Shown here piece by piece: positions 1 to 7,099 of a DNA stretch of 19,567 nucleotides. Made by a program: the position numbers and the translations under genes. This DNA is from TH5896 sp049578985. Its GTDB lineage: Archaea; Thermoproteota; Nitrososphaeria; Nitrososphaerales; Nitrososphaeraceae. The notes under the pieces were generated by a model. It was not told the DNA's origin. It did not search any database and saw only the letters and a list, made by a program, of their open reading frames with translations. How positions within the stretch are numbered: the stretch's first letter is position 1; each line of letters begins with the position of its first letter. The stretch covers positions 1 to 19,567 of the forward strand of contig JBAUMZ010000071.1 in assembly GCA_049578985.1 (NCBI GenBank), given 5' to 3'.

Positions 1-1
1 T

Positions 2-439
2 TCGGAACTCCATAGATTTAATCCATTTAATGTTGCCGCGACGCCTGCAGTTACAATAACGCCAGAACCAATGCCAGAACCAGCCTCGAATATAGAAAAA
101 ACAAGTACCAACAACCAGGATCATGAAGGCGATTATCAAATACTTATACCAGATGGTGCTGCATGGAAAGAAACTATATCAGAGAGATTTTATCCCCAAG
201 ATTTAATCGTTCCACCAGGTTCGGATGTAACGTGGACCAATGATGATGATTTAACTCCTATAATTACGAGTGGCAAAAAGGTAGGCTATGGGATGTATGA
301 GTTTCTGCAGGATGGTATGTTTAATTCTGGAGAGCTAGTTGAAGGAGAATCGTTCACATTTCACTTTGCCGAACAGGGTAGGTACGAATATTTCTGTGTG
401 CCCCACCCGTGGATGACCGGAGCCGTTATCGTACAATAA
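2..439 (+). CDS. Cupredoxin (plastocyanin/azurin-like blue copper protein), 5' end outside window
   Basis: A small extracytoplasmic electron-transfer protein of the cupredoxin fold. The reading frame is open from base 2, so the start and probably a signal or anchor sequence lie left of the window; an internal ATG at 71 falls in a Pro/Glu-rich linker (TPEPMPEPAS) and is unlikely to be the true start. The domain has the usual order: VPPGSDVTWTND, then the FNSGELVEGESFTFHF strand, then the C-terminal copper loop CVPHPWM, which supplies Cys, His and Met. The first ligand, normally His in a PHTVTSG-like segment, is not present: the segment reads LTPIITSG, with Pro where His is expected. It may therefore bind copper abnormally or not at all. 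Followed by a 425-base spacer and a convergent gene. Confidence 0.85.
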   Translation, partial: SELHRFNPFNVAATPAVTITPEPMPEPASNIEKTSTNNQDHEGDYQILIPDGAAWKETISERFYPQDLIVPPGSDVTWTNDDDLTPIITSGKKVGYGMYEFLQDGMFNSGELVEGESFTFHFAEQGRYEYFCVPHPWMTGAVIVQ

Positions 440-864
440 ATGGTTTAAAGGCGACCCAGTTTAATTACAGTCTTGGGCACACATTATGGGAATAAGATAA
501 TAAAGTTATCTTGCCAGCCAATTTGTCTATATTTTCTTCAGCAGAAGCTTACGCTATTACCTTTAATCAGATAGTAACCATTTTATGTTTTATCCTCGCT
601 TAACAATAACAATAACAGTAACCATTGCATTGACTTAGAATGATGAGAATAATTGGGAAAGACAAATTTATTCGGATATAAGGCCATACATCACAATGGA
701 TTGATTTTAAAGCCAATTCATATCTTTATTAAATATTCAAAGAAGTAACGAATATTTTGACGCCGTCAGCTAACGTTGGATGCAAAAAAATAGGTTGGCA
801 GTCCTCGTCATCAATTCCTTTTCAACCATTAGGATAAATGGGTAAAACTATTCTACAACTGCAG
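440..864. other. Intergenic spacer between convergent genes
   Basis: No gene found on either strand. It holds a short simple repeat of AACAAT/AACAGT units at about 602-620 and an 11-base perfect dyad TGACGCCGTCA near 760. No clear hairpin plus U-run terminator was seen for either flanking gene. Confidence 0.5.
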
Positions 865-2094
865 CTATCTGGTGATTCTATACACTGCTCCGTCTCTTAA
901 CGAAGTAACATACAGCATGCCATCTGGACCGATCTCTAGATCAGTTGGAACTCCAAACCCTTCACCAAAAATAGTACTTTGAAGCTCAGAGTCTGAATTA
1001 GCTACTTTATCGGCTAAGGTACCGCTTAAGCGTAGTCCCGTTCTTTCCGAATCCAGCTCGAAATGATAGATTCTACCAAATGCATAATCCCCAACAAACA
1101 TATCATTCTTGTAATCGGGTCCAAATCTATCACTATTGAAAAATAAAAGTGCAGTTGGTGCTACAGTCTGGTTCCAAACAAATTTCGGGTCACTATATTT
1201 TCCAGTTCCTTTAAACGAAACCAACCCGCTGTAGTTAAAACCAGAGGGAGCAAATCCTGTTAGGTCTTTCCAACCCCCATTAAACCCTGACTCTATCAAG
1301 TTAATCTCATCATTTGCACGCACACCATTTTCACTGAGCCAAAGTTTTCCTGTGATAGGATCAAAATCCATACCAAAACTGTTTCTTATCCCGTATGCAA
1401 AATAGCTTCCTGTCTCTGCAGCAGGATCTGAGATTTCAGTAGCAACGATTTCGCCATCTTGAGTAACTCTGTGGACGCCGCTTGTTCCGTCCGCCTCGAG
1501 TCCCTCCTCAAAGTTTTGGGCTTTGGTCTTATGACCCTCCTCATTATCGTCCTGAATTTGACCTATAACTAAATAGATATAATTGTCTGGTCCAACTAGA
1601 ACTGGGCCTCCGTTATCCATCGAACCAGGGCCCGCTGGTAGATCTAAAAGCAGCTTTGGGTTAATTAGACTGTCCTTATCATCAGATAATTCATACCTAT
1701 ACAGCCGATTTCCAAGGGGATCATCTTCGCCGTCACGAGAGGACGATGATTCAGTATAATATAAGAATACATATGTTTTGCTCTCATTTTGGTACGAATC
1801 GATACCTATCAAACCTCTAGAATTATCGGTGGAAACACCCAGGTCTAATATAGGTTGAGAAATCTCTCCATCAATAACTCGTTTAACCTTTCCTGTATCC
1901 TCCTCGATTACCAAAAAGTCATCCGGACCTAAAAAAGTTAGGCCGGTAGGTCTTGACAAACCGTCCACGACTCTGTGTAAATGAAATTCAGCCGACTTTA
2001 GAGTCGGCTCTCCCAACGCCTCATCGCCTTGCGCCAGTAGCTCAAAGCAATATGAAAGAACTAACAATGTTATGAGACAAGCGAAAGAGGACAT
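865..2094 (-). CDS. PQQ-dependent sugar dehydrogenase-like (GSDH family) beta-propeller, secreted
   Basis: Glucose/sorbosone dehydrogenase family, six-bladed beta-propeller; members oxidise aldose sugars outside the membrane using PQQ. The ATG at 2094 is preferred over a TTG one codon upstream; it gives 409 residues. A hydrophobic N-terminus (FACLITLLVLSYCF) looks like a signal peptide. Family landmarks are GLSRPTGLTFLGPDDFLV near residue 47, GPDNYIYLVIGQ near 169, YGIRNSFGMDFDPITGKLW near 235 (Arg-Asn matches the PQQ-contacting pair), DEINLIESGFNGGW, and a final blade ending GPDGMLYVTSLRDGAVYRI. The segment that normally carries the catalytic His (HNGG or DHQSG) reads MDNGG, with Asp instead, and the following IGD reads IGQ. 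It could be a non-dehydrogenase propeller or use other chemistry. A TATA-like box lies about 30 bases upstream. No PQQ synthesis genes are in the window. Confidence 0.85.
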   Translation of the reverse strand: MSSFACLITLLVLSYCFELLAQGDEALGEPTLKSAEFHLHRVVDGLSRPTGLTFLGPDDFLVIEEDTGKVKRVIDGEISQPILDLGVSTDNSRGLIGIDSYQNESKTYVFLYYTESSSSRDGEDDPLGNRLYRYELSDDKDSLINPKLLLDLPAGPGSMDNGGPVLVGPDNYIYLVIGQIQDDNEEGHKTKAQNFEEGLEADGTSGVHRVTQDGEIVATEISDPAAETGSYFAYGIRNSFGMDFDPITGKLWLSENGVRANDEINLIESGFNGGWKDLTGFAPSGFNYSGLVSFKGTGKYSDPKFVWNQTVAPTALLFFNSDRFGPDYKNDMFVGDYAFGRIYHFELDSERTGLRLSGTLADKVANSDSELQSTIFGEGFGVPTDLEIGPDGMLYVTSLRDGAVYRITR

Positions 2095-2120
2095 CAAAAC
2101 TACATATATGATAGCCCTCT

Positions 2121-2130
2121 CAATATTAAG
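2121..2130 (-). promoter_or_regulatory. TATA-like box of the GSDH gene
   Basis: CTTAATATTG on the minus strand is centred about 32 bases before the ATG at 2094, predicting a transcript with a leader of only a few bases. Two 17-base direct repeats lie immediately upstream of it. Confidence 0.45.
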
Positions 2131-2134
2131 ACTT

Positions 2135-2176
2135 CACAATCTGATGTATTTGGTTCGAGCACAATCTGATGTATTT
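2135..2176. repeat. Two 17-bp direct repeats, 25-bp period, upstream of the GSDH promoter
   Basis: CACAATCTGATGTATTT occurs at 2135-2151 and again at 2160-2176 without mismatch. The pair sits directly upstream of the minus-strand TATA-like box at 2121-2130, where archaeal activators bind, so a tandem regulator site is a fair reading. A plain local duplication is the alternative. Confidence 0.6.
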
Positions 2177-2226
2177 ATCATGACCGATATCTAACTAGAT
2201 GCAAAGTGGACAAATGGAACGTACCT

Positions 2227-2426
2227 ATGGACCACCACCATCCACCACCACTGGAAAGTGGAATACATGAGAAAACCATAATGGAGATTGCTTTGCAAAC
2301 ACTAGTAATGGGGGTAATCTTTTATTATGGATCGGAGGATCTTCATTTATCCTTAAACTTACTTCCCATCTAATTGTTTATGGAGCAGGCCAATGGCTCT
2401 GCGACTTGTATAAACCAAAATTGTAA
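2227..2426 (+). pseudogene. Small His-rich, hydrophobic protein, apparently frameshifted
   Basis: An ATG at 2227 opens a frame starting MDHHHPPPLESG and running through MEIALQTLVMG to a five-G run at 2310-2314. In that frame translation ends at a TAA near 2371. From the G-run onward the frame one base over is protein-like (GNLLLWIGGSSFILK, then SHLIVYGAGQWLCDLYKPKL) and stops at 2424-2426, but has no start of its own. Adding or removing bases in the G-run would join them into a product of about 66 residues with hydrophobic stretches and a His-rich N-terminus. I do not recognise the family. It is a recent pseudogene, a sequencing error, or chance. Confidence 0.35.
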
Positions 2427-2565
2427 GATCACAAAGACATTGATGGGTCATGGAATGTTTTCAAAGCGATTATATATATTGACTAATGTCAATTAAGGTG
2501 AGTATATGGCTGATAACTATTTCGGGTAAAGGTTCGACATGTAAACATAAGGAAATCAACAATTT

Positions 2566-3396
2566 ATGGCTGTAGATAGTAATAGAAATAGTGGAGACGA
2601 GAATGTCGGTAGTGTAAGAAGAAACAGGAAAGGGAGGAATTACATCTACATCGGAATCCTGTTTACAATATTTGCTATCCTAGCAACAGGTTATTTGTCC
2701 ATGATGACGCTTTCTGGATCTTTCTTACAGTTTAATGGATTAGATTGGGTAACGAATCTTTTCCCGTTCTATGATAATGTCTACAATGAAGCAGAATTTG
2801 ATGCGTATTCAGGGAAAGATATTATTCTCTTATGTTGTTCATGGGGTGATGAACTTGCGGATGGAGAGATAACCTACTTCATAGGACATTATTTGACTGA
2901 CGAAGGCTCCAACAGAAACAGCTATGAGGTTGATAGGTCTTCAATTGAAGCGGTAACCAAAGCATTTAAGGAATGGGATTCGAAGATTGAAGGGCTGACA
3001 TTCACTGAGACTCCAACCAGGAGAGGTGCTGATGTGGAGATATATTTTCGAGAAGTCCAGAATGAAAAAGCTGGGATTACTAACAACTTTTATGATTTCT
3101 ACGGATTCATAACGAAATCGTACGTTCTAATTTCAAAGGGTGCGTTTGGATTTGCATTTAGCGGCAACCAGATGGAACGAATAGTAAAGCATGAGATTGG
3201 TCATGTTCTTGGGTTGGGGCACGCAAATTTTGATGGCAATTTAATGTTTGTTCAGGTTAATCGCGGAATTGGTTCCGTTTCAGGTTGCGAAGTCGAGGCG
3301 GTATACGCTGCAAACGAATGGTGGTTTAATAAACCTCCGGGGAGTCAACCATTGTTTATCAGACAACCTACGACTGATCACATAGATTGCAGATAA
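2566..3396 (+). CDS. Matrixin-type zinc metalloprotease, membrane anchored
   Basis: A peptidase of the metzincin clan (M10/matrixin-like), expected to cut proteins outside the cell. A basic N-terminus (RRNRKGRNYIYIG) is followed by one membrane segment at about residues 27-48, so the body is probably extracellular. The catalytic site is HEIGHVLGLGH at residues 209-219, giving the three zinc-binding His (209, 213, 219) and the general base Glu210; Met227 in GNLMF could serve as the Met-turn. Upstream, residues 124-160 fit the matrixin fold (SIEAVTKAFKEWDS, then GADVEIYFREV). There is no recognisable cysteine-switch propeptide. A TATATATA stretch lies near 2470, about 95 bases before the start, so a leader of about 70 bases is implied. 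Confidence 0.85.
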   Translation: MAVDSNRNSGDENVGSVRRNRKGRNYIYIGILFTIFAILATGYLSMMTLSGSFLQFNGLDWVTNLFPFYDNVYNEAEFDAYSGKDIILLCCSWGDELADGEITYFIGHYLTDEGSNRNSYEVDRSSIEAVTKAFKEWDSKIEGLTFTETPTRRGADVEIYFREVQNEKAGITNNFYDFYGFITKSYVLISKGAFGFAFSGNQMERIVKHEIGHVLGLGHANFDGNLMFVQVNRGIGSVSGCEVEAVYAANEWWFNKPPGSQPLFIRQPTTDHIDCR

Positions 3397-3631
3397 TCTC
3401 TATCGTCCGCTGAAGATATTCCTTATTCAATGAAGATTCAGATCTAGAGATAAATGAATTGCAATATAAAATCCATCAAAGTGCATAATATGGCTTTTCA
3501 GACAACAATTATATCTAAAGTTGGTATCAACAATACATGCTGTGCAGATACCCAACTCACTCAACAATTGCACACACTCTCGACGATAAAGCGTCAAAAA
3601 TCAGTTTAGTTTTGCCGAGCAGAGTGGCTGA

Positions 3632-3672
3632 GGTCGACCTGATATAGTTACTCAGGTTTTTTCAGGTCGACC
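3632..3672 (+). promoter_or_regulatory. Inverted repeat with two mutually exclusive hairpins and a U6 run
   Basis: GGTCGACCTGA (3632-3642) is perfectly complementary to TCAGGTCGACC (3662-3672). A second copy of TCAGGT at 3652-3657 can pair with the same ACCTGA, and that shorter hairpin runs directly into six T's (3657-3662). One pairing is terminator-like; the other buries the T-run in its loop. It sits about 70 bases before the TTG start at 3740 and downstream of the matrixin gene. Confidence 0.5.
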
Positions 3673-3739
3673 GCTCCATCATTAGGATGGTTGGATACAT
3701 ATTCAGATCCTAGCAATAGATGATAATAAACCATGGAAT

Positions 3740-4243
3740 TTGGAAGGGTATATAAGATCTGCAAGATACATTTTGGGTAATTTGAGAATTTCACTTAAGG
3801 TAACTAGTATATTGACGATTCACGTAGTGGGCACAATCCTACTAGCACTTTCAATAAATTACATAACGGATATCAACATCTACGGCACGGATATCTCAGA
3901 TACCCCACCATCAAATTCTAGTGAGCTTAGACATGAGAACGAAGGCGGGTCGTCTAATCAGAGAACACACAGTGATTTGATAAGAAGCTGTAGCACTTTT
4001 CGTGAGATACTTTCAACAGATATGGCCTTCTCGTGCGATTATTCAATGTTATATTACAAGGGACAATGTGAACATTATTCCTTATTATTGAAGCATAATG
4101 AAACCGAAACATTGTCGGAGGTTAAGAATGACCTTTCATTTTGCTCAGATTCGAGGATTGATAGATATATTCGAGAACATGGCTTGAATGATGCTCCTCG
4201 ATCTCCTACGTTGGTTCCCGGTTACGAGTCTCCAGTTGCTTAA
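3740..4243 (+). CDS. Membrane-anchored hypothetical protein with four cysteines
   Basis: Function not recognised. A basic start (RSARYILGNLRISLK) precedes one hydrophobic segment at about residues 21-42, then a polar Ser/Asn-rich linker, then a small domain with four Cys (SCSTF, FSCDYS, GQCEHY, SFCSDS), which would suit two disulfides outside the cell. The only available start is TTG at 3740: the frame upstream is open only to a TAG at 3683 and has no ATG or GTG. An ATG at 3733 is in another frame and stops after 15 codons. The start is therefore weak, and an N-terminal frame error is possible. A TATA-like ATACATATTC at 3695-3704 would give a leader of about 15 bases. Confidence 0.55.
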   Translation: MEGYIRSARYILGNLRISLKVTSILTIHVVGTILLALSINYITDINIYGTDISDTPPSNSSELRHENEGGSSNQRTHSDLIRSCSTFREILSTDMAFSCDYSMLYYKGQCEHYSLLLKHNETETLSEVKNDLSFCSDSRIDRYIREHGLNDAPRSPTLVPGYESPVA

Positions 4244-4357
4244 ATTCTCAGGGAGTACTACCACCAATAGGATACATAGAAAAGAAAGTATTTATGTGAA
4301 CTGTTACTGGATTTGGTAACCCTGATTGGGCGGAGAGAACTGGCTGTTAATAGTTTC

Positions 4358-4377
4358 TGACTCAAGACTTTGAGTCA
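4358..4377. repeat. 8-bp perfect inverted repeat, 4-base loop
   Basis: TGACTCAA, loop GACT, TTGAGTCA. A T6 run follows 20 bases later (4398-4403). Could help end the transcript of the gene stopping at 4243, or act as a dyad site. Confidence 0.4.
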
Positions 4378-4624
4378 TACTAATACCAAGAGAGATATTT
4401 TTTCCGCCACCCTCTCTACGAAATTCAAGTTTAACATACAGCCCATGCATTTTTGTACATTGAATCTAATTAAGCGGACATGACCTACAAAAGCCTCCAC
4501 TGTTTCTATCACTACATGGATGAAGAATCATGCAGGAAAGATGACTAAGATCGAAACTGATAACGACAAAATAGTAGTCTTAAGAAATAAGACGAATGAA
4601 GGGTATTTCGTAAGGGATATCCTA

Positions 4625-4651
4625 GATAATGGTATATCTAATACCATTATC
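4625..4651. repeat. 11-bp perfect inverted repeat, 5-base loop
   Basis: GATAATGGTAT, loop ATCTA, ATACCATTATC, followed by a T-rich stretch. It lies about 140-170 bases upstream of the FxLYD gene. Terminator or operator; strand not resolved. Confidence 0.5.
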
Positions 4652-4794
4652 ATCATTTTCAATTTCTCGTTATGTAATTCGACCGCTTAAGAGAAGACCA
4701 ACTGAAGTAAACATTTAATTTCTGACGTCCGGGTCCAGGACGAATATGAGGAGTTAAATGGTAGTCTTGCAACTATGATAATAAGAAATTATAA

Positions 4795-5274
4795 GTGGTC
4801 GCAACAGCTATGTTTGGTTCAGTAATGATTACACTAATAGTACTGGCAATGATGTTGGTAAAAACATTTCCGATCGTGGAAACATTCGGACAGGTTCAAT
4901 CGATGGTTGATCCTGATACACTTCAATCCAATGGCCTGCTATTACAAAGAGTAAATGCAACTTCTCCAGCTGGAAGAGAAGAAGACATTTACAGCATACC
5001 TATTGAAGGCGATATATACCGTATCTCAGGGGAGGTGTTAAATAATGATAGCGTACGTTTTAGCAGCGTGCGTGTATCTGCGGTATTACTTGATAATACT
5101 GGTCAAACAATAGGTGAGGGTTCAGCTCACGCCTCACCGTCAGGCATTCAGCCAGGTGCAATAGCTTCCTTTGAAATCAATGTTTTTAATACTTCAGTAG
5201 AAGGAGGCATCAGCGCAATTAGCAATTTTACAATGCATGTAGATGGCAATCGACAAGCACTGACGTTCCGGTGA
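4795..5274 (+). CDS. FxLYD-like extracellular protein, N-terminally anchored
   Basis: An Ig-like beta-sandwich protein of the FxLYD type common on archaeal cell surfaces; biochemical role unknown. One hydrophobic segment (SVMITLIVLAMMLV, about residues 9-23) acts as anchor or signal. The domain at about residues 73-150 has the hallmark order: ISGEVLNNDSVRFSSVRVSA, then AVLLDNTGQTIGEGSA, then GIQPGAIASFEINVF. The frame opens with GTG at 4795 directly after an in-frame TAA; the ATG at 4810 is an alternative. The preceding frame (ATG at 4775, reading MIIRNYKW) would continue smoothly into VATAMFGSV if one base were added near 4797, so the true N-terminus may be frameshifted. Convergent with a second FxLYD-like gene 150 bases on. 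Confidence 0.7.
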   Translation: MVATAMFGSVMITLIVLAMMLVKTFPIVETFGQVQSMVDPDTLQSNGLLLQRVNATSPAGREEDIYSIPIEGDIYRISGEVLNNDSVRFSSVRVSAVLLDNTGQTIGEGSAHASPSGIQPGAIASFEINVFNTSVEGGISAISNFTMHVDGNRQALTFR

Positions 5275-5400
5275 AGCATTCAACACATCGTCAACTTTGA
5301 GTATGCTGATTGTGCCCCCCAATATTATATGGGCCAGAATTTTAATGACCACATCAAGTTATGGATAGACCATCTTATTGTCATATTTGGAGTGCAAAAG

Positions 5401-5413
5401 TGGTAAACTACCA
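5401..5413 (-). terminator. Weak hairpin after the minus-strand FxLYD gene
   Basis: On the minus strand TGGTA-GTT-TACCA is followed by C and four T's, 14 bases past the stop codon. Short stem, so only a weak candidate. Confidence 0.3.
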
Positions 5414-5426
5414 AAATTTCTCGTAC

Positions 5427-5909
5427 TTACACATTAATTGTGCCAACTTCGATATCTCCTCCAGGAATCACTGTATATCTGCTTACGATCTCGTCGCCCA
5501 GGTCCGATCTCACAGTAAATGATGAATTTTCTCCTGGTGCCAATATAATGAATTTCGCATTTTCGGTCGAAGATGTAATCAATGTGTCATTGTTATCATA
5601 AAATTGCACCGTTACTTCTGCGGAATTGATAGTATTGTTCGAGTTATTGAGGAGTGTGCCATTTACTATGGTAAATAATAGGTCTTCAGAAAATGTGTGA
5701 TTAGTTATTTCTAAATATTTAGTATTAAGTACCTCCCCCATAGGGGTACTTGTAGTGTTGGAAATGTTCGGTGATTGCAAGGTAGACGAATTATGGCTAG
5801 CGAATATTGAGGACGGTTCGATCGAACAGAGTAACGAGAGTGCCAAAGTAGATATGATTACTACCGTGCCCACTACGTAAAATGATTTTTCATTAGTTGC
5901 TTTTTTCAC
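5427..5909 (-). CDS. Secreted FxLYD-like protein, rich in N-glycosylation sequons
   Basis: Second Ig-like FxLYD-type protein of the window. A basic N-terminus and hydrophobic stretch (VVGTVVIISTLALSLLCS, about residues 12-29) form a signal peptide or anchor. The domain (about residues 80-150) shows FTIVNGTLLNNSNNT, VTVQFYDNNDTLI and ILAPGENSSFTV, matching the NGxVxN, xxFYDxxG and LxPGxxxxF rhythm of the family. At least eight N-x-S/T sequons are visible in the mature part, suiting a glycosylated surface protein. The start is GTG at 5909, supported by a TATATAT box (5931-5937) centred about 25 bases upstream, the geometry of a leaderless archaeal gene. No ATG is available nearby in frame. Substrate or partner unknown. 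Confidence 0.7.
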   Translation of the reverse strand: MKKATNEKSFYVVGTVVIISTLALSLLCSIEPSSIFASHNSSTLQSPNISNTTSTPMGEVLNTKYLEITNHTFSEDLLFTIVNGTLLNNSNNTINSAEVTVQFYDNNDTLITSSTENAKFIILAPGENSSFTVRSDLGDEIVSRYTVIPGGDIEVGTINV

Positions 5910-5930
5910 GACTCAGAGTAATCACTTTGC

Positions 5931-5937
5931 TATATAT
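5931..5937 (-). promoter_or_regulatory. TATA box of the minus-strand FxLYD gene
   Basis: TATATAT centred about 25 bases before the GTG start at 5909, predicting leaderless initiation; it decides the start. Confidence 0.55.
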
Positions 5938-6159
5938 GAATTGATTGGACGATGTTAACATATAGATGAGTGTTTTCGTCTGAAAAAAATATTCTAACTA
6001 TTTTCAAATTGAGGAGCTAAGTATGCTTTCATAGCATGGGATGTGACTACTAGGTATATTATGAGTAGTCATTCCAGTTGACTAGTTGTTGCAATTACAT
6101 AGATAGGTTCTTCTATCCATATGGACTCATCTTTGGAAATAGCCTAGGCACAGTTTGCC

Positions 6160-6194
6160 TTATATCGGTCCGAAGTCTATCGCTAAACAGCGAT
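6160..6194 (+). promoter_or_regulatory. TATA box plus start-site dyad of the gene at 6193
   Basis: TTATATC at 6160-6166 is followed by a perfect dyad ATCGCT-AAAC-AGCGAT at 6179-6194 whose last two bases are the first two of the ATG. With transcription expected near 6188-6190 the dyad straddles the start site, as a repressor operator would. Confidence 0.5.
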
Positions 6195-6639
6195 GGCATA
6201 CACCCTCCTGTTCGGTAATAACTTTATTTCAGATAGTCCCAAGTCTGTGCAATGTGGTCGGACTACTCTCTTCAGTTTGGGCGAGGATTCCAGTGGACCT
6301 TACTTGACGATAAAACTCACTGATCTTTCGGGAAAACATGTAGTACTTACTATTGACAAGAACATTTGTACTTACTGCGCTCATGAGCTAGTTCTAAAAA
6401 AGAATGAACGAAGTCATATCCTTATAGACAATAAGGAAAGAGAAAATATCATCCAATCAAGAATATTAGATAAGACAACCATCCTCGTGAGTGGCATGTT
6501 TTCCACTAAGGAGTCTGTACTGGTAGTGACTCAAAATTATGTTATATCTCTTAGCGGCAAACGGATTATGCATAGCAGAATTAGTGCAAAAAATGGTTCC
6601 GTAACAGTAACTGATGAAGAAATAGTGCCGAATGAATAG
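6193..6639 (+). CDS. Small soluble hypothetical protein with CxxC
   Basis: Not recognised. The 148-residue product has no signal peptide or membrane segment and is predicted by eye to be mostly beta-strand (LTIKLTDLSGKHVVLTIDK, then TTILVSGMF, then SVLVVTQNYVISLSGK). Cysteines occur at QCGR and ICTYCAH; the CTYC pair could bind metal or form a disulfide, but two further ligands are not obvious. The ATG at 6193 lies about 30 bases below a TATA box, so the start is well placed and nearly leaderless. It stands alone, about 280 bases from the divergent FxLYD gene and 460 bases from the next plus-strand gene. Confidence 0.6.
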   Translation: MAYTLLFGNNFISDSPKSVQCGRTTLFSLGEDSSGPYLTIKLTDLSGKHVVLTIDKNICTYCAHELVLKKNERSHILIDNKERENIIQSRILDKTTILVSGMFSTKESVLVVTQNYVISLSGKRIMHSRISAKNGSVTVTDEEIVPNE

Positions 6640-7099
6640 TAGTAGCACACCATTCACGATCCTTATCGCGTCTTGACGGATACCGAACTTAAGCAGAAAA
6701 TTCTGTCTATGAACATTGAATAATAAGATGCTGTTAGCAGTTACAGCGGGAATACCAGGTATACTCGGTTTCTCCCAGACGGCGTTGTTATCTGAAGAAA
6801 ACTGGTAGTACCGTTCGAGGAGATTTCTTTCACCAGACGTTGTGGAATCCTAAACAAATAAATTCGATCTCCCATCCAAAATGATAGATGTTAAATTAAT
6901 TAGTGATTCTGAATAAAGCATTTGACACACGTAAGGAGAGTTATTACTTATACTTTCATATGTAACGTAAGTTAAGGGAATATTTTATATTCTTCCTCAG
7001 CTTATACGATGTTCCTAATGTTTTCCGTCACTAAAAATGCGAACAAGAATGGTAGCAAAAATCGAAATGAACTATTGGTAACCTTCAAGGGAGTTAAAT
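6640..7099. other. Intergenic region upstream of the membrane sensor gene
   Basis: No confident gene up to about 7008. Two short coding-like fragments (one ending at 6723, a 26-codon ATG frame at 6729) are too small to call. A TATA box lies at 6981-6990. An ATG at 7009 sits at leaderless distance from it and opens a 47-codon frame overlapping the next gene. Confidence 0.4.
6981..6990 (+). promoter_or_regulatory. TATA box, start site predicted near 7010
   Basis: TATTTTATAT. Its spacing points to initiation at or next to the ATG at 7009, 91 bases before the gene start called at 7100. Confidence 0.5.

Larger units (their letters stand above)
4244..4794. other. 551-base intergenic region with two perfect hairpins
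   Basis: No confident gene. It contains two inverted repeats listed separately (4358-4377 and 4625-4651). A 56-codon open frame at 4520-4690 (+) begins MKNHAGKMTKIETDN, but its C-terminal half is made by the 4625-4651 dyad and looks low-complexity, so I do not call it. The last 20 bases may belong to the next gene's true N-terminus. Confidence 0.45.

Noticed and set aside
2506..2529. Seven-codon leader peptide (MADNYFG) with an AAGGTGA site before the matrixin gene
   Set aside because: Too short to support, and the predicted transcription start falls on the ribosome site itself.
3612..3680. tRNA-like start (GCCGAG...GTGGCTGAG) resembling a Ser/Leu tRNA
   Set aside because: No T-arm, no acceptor complement and no anticodon stem in the right place; the segment is better explained by the perfect inverted repeat.
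4520..4690. 56-codon ORF MKNHAGKMTK...
   Set aside because: Its C-terminal half is the translation of a perfect DNA inverted repeat and looks low-complexity; no independent support.
6655..6810. Short coding-like fragments (ending ELKQKILSMNIE; then MLLAVTAGIPGILGF)
   Set aside because: Each about 26 codons, with no recognisable family and no good start for the first.
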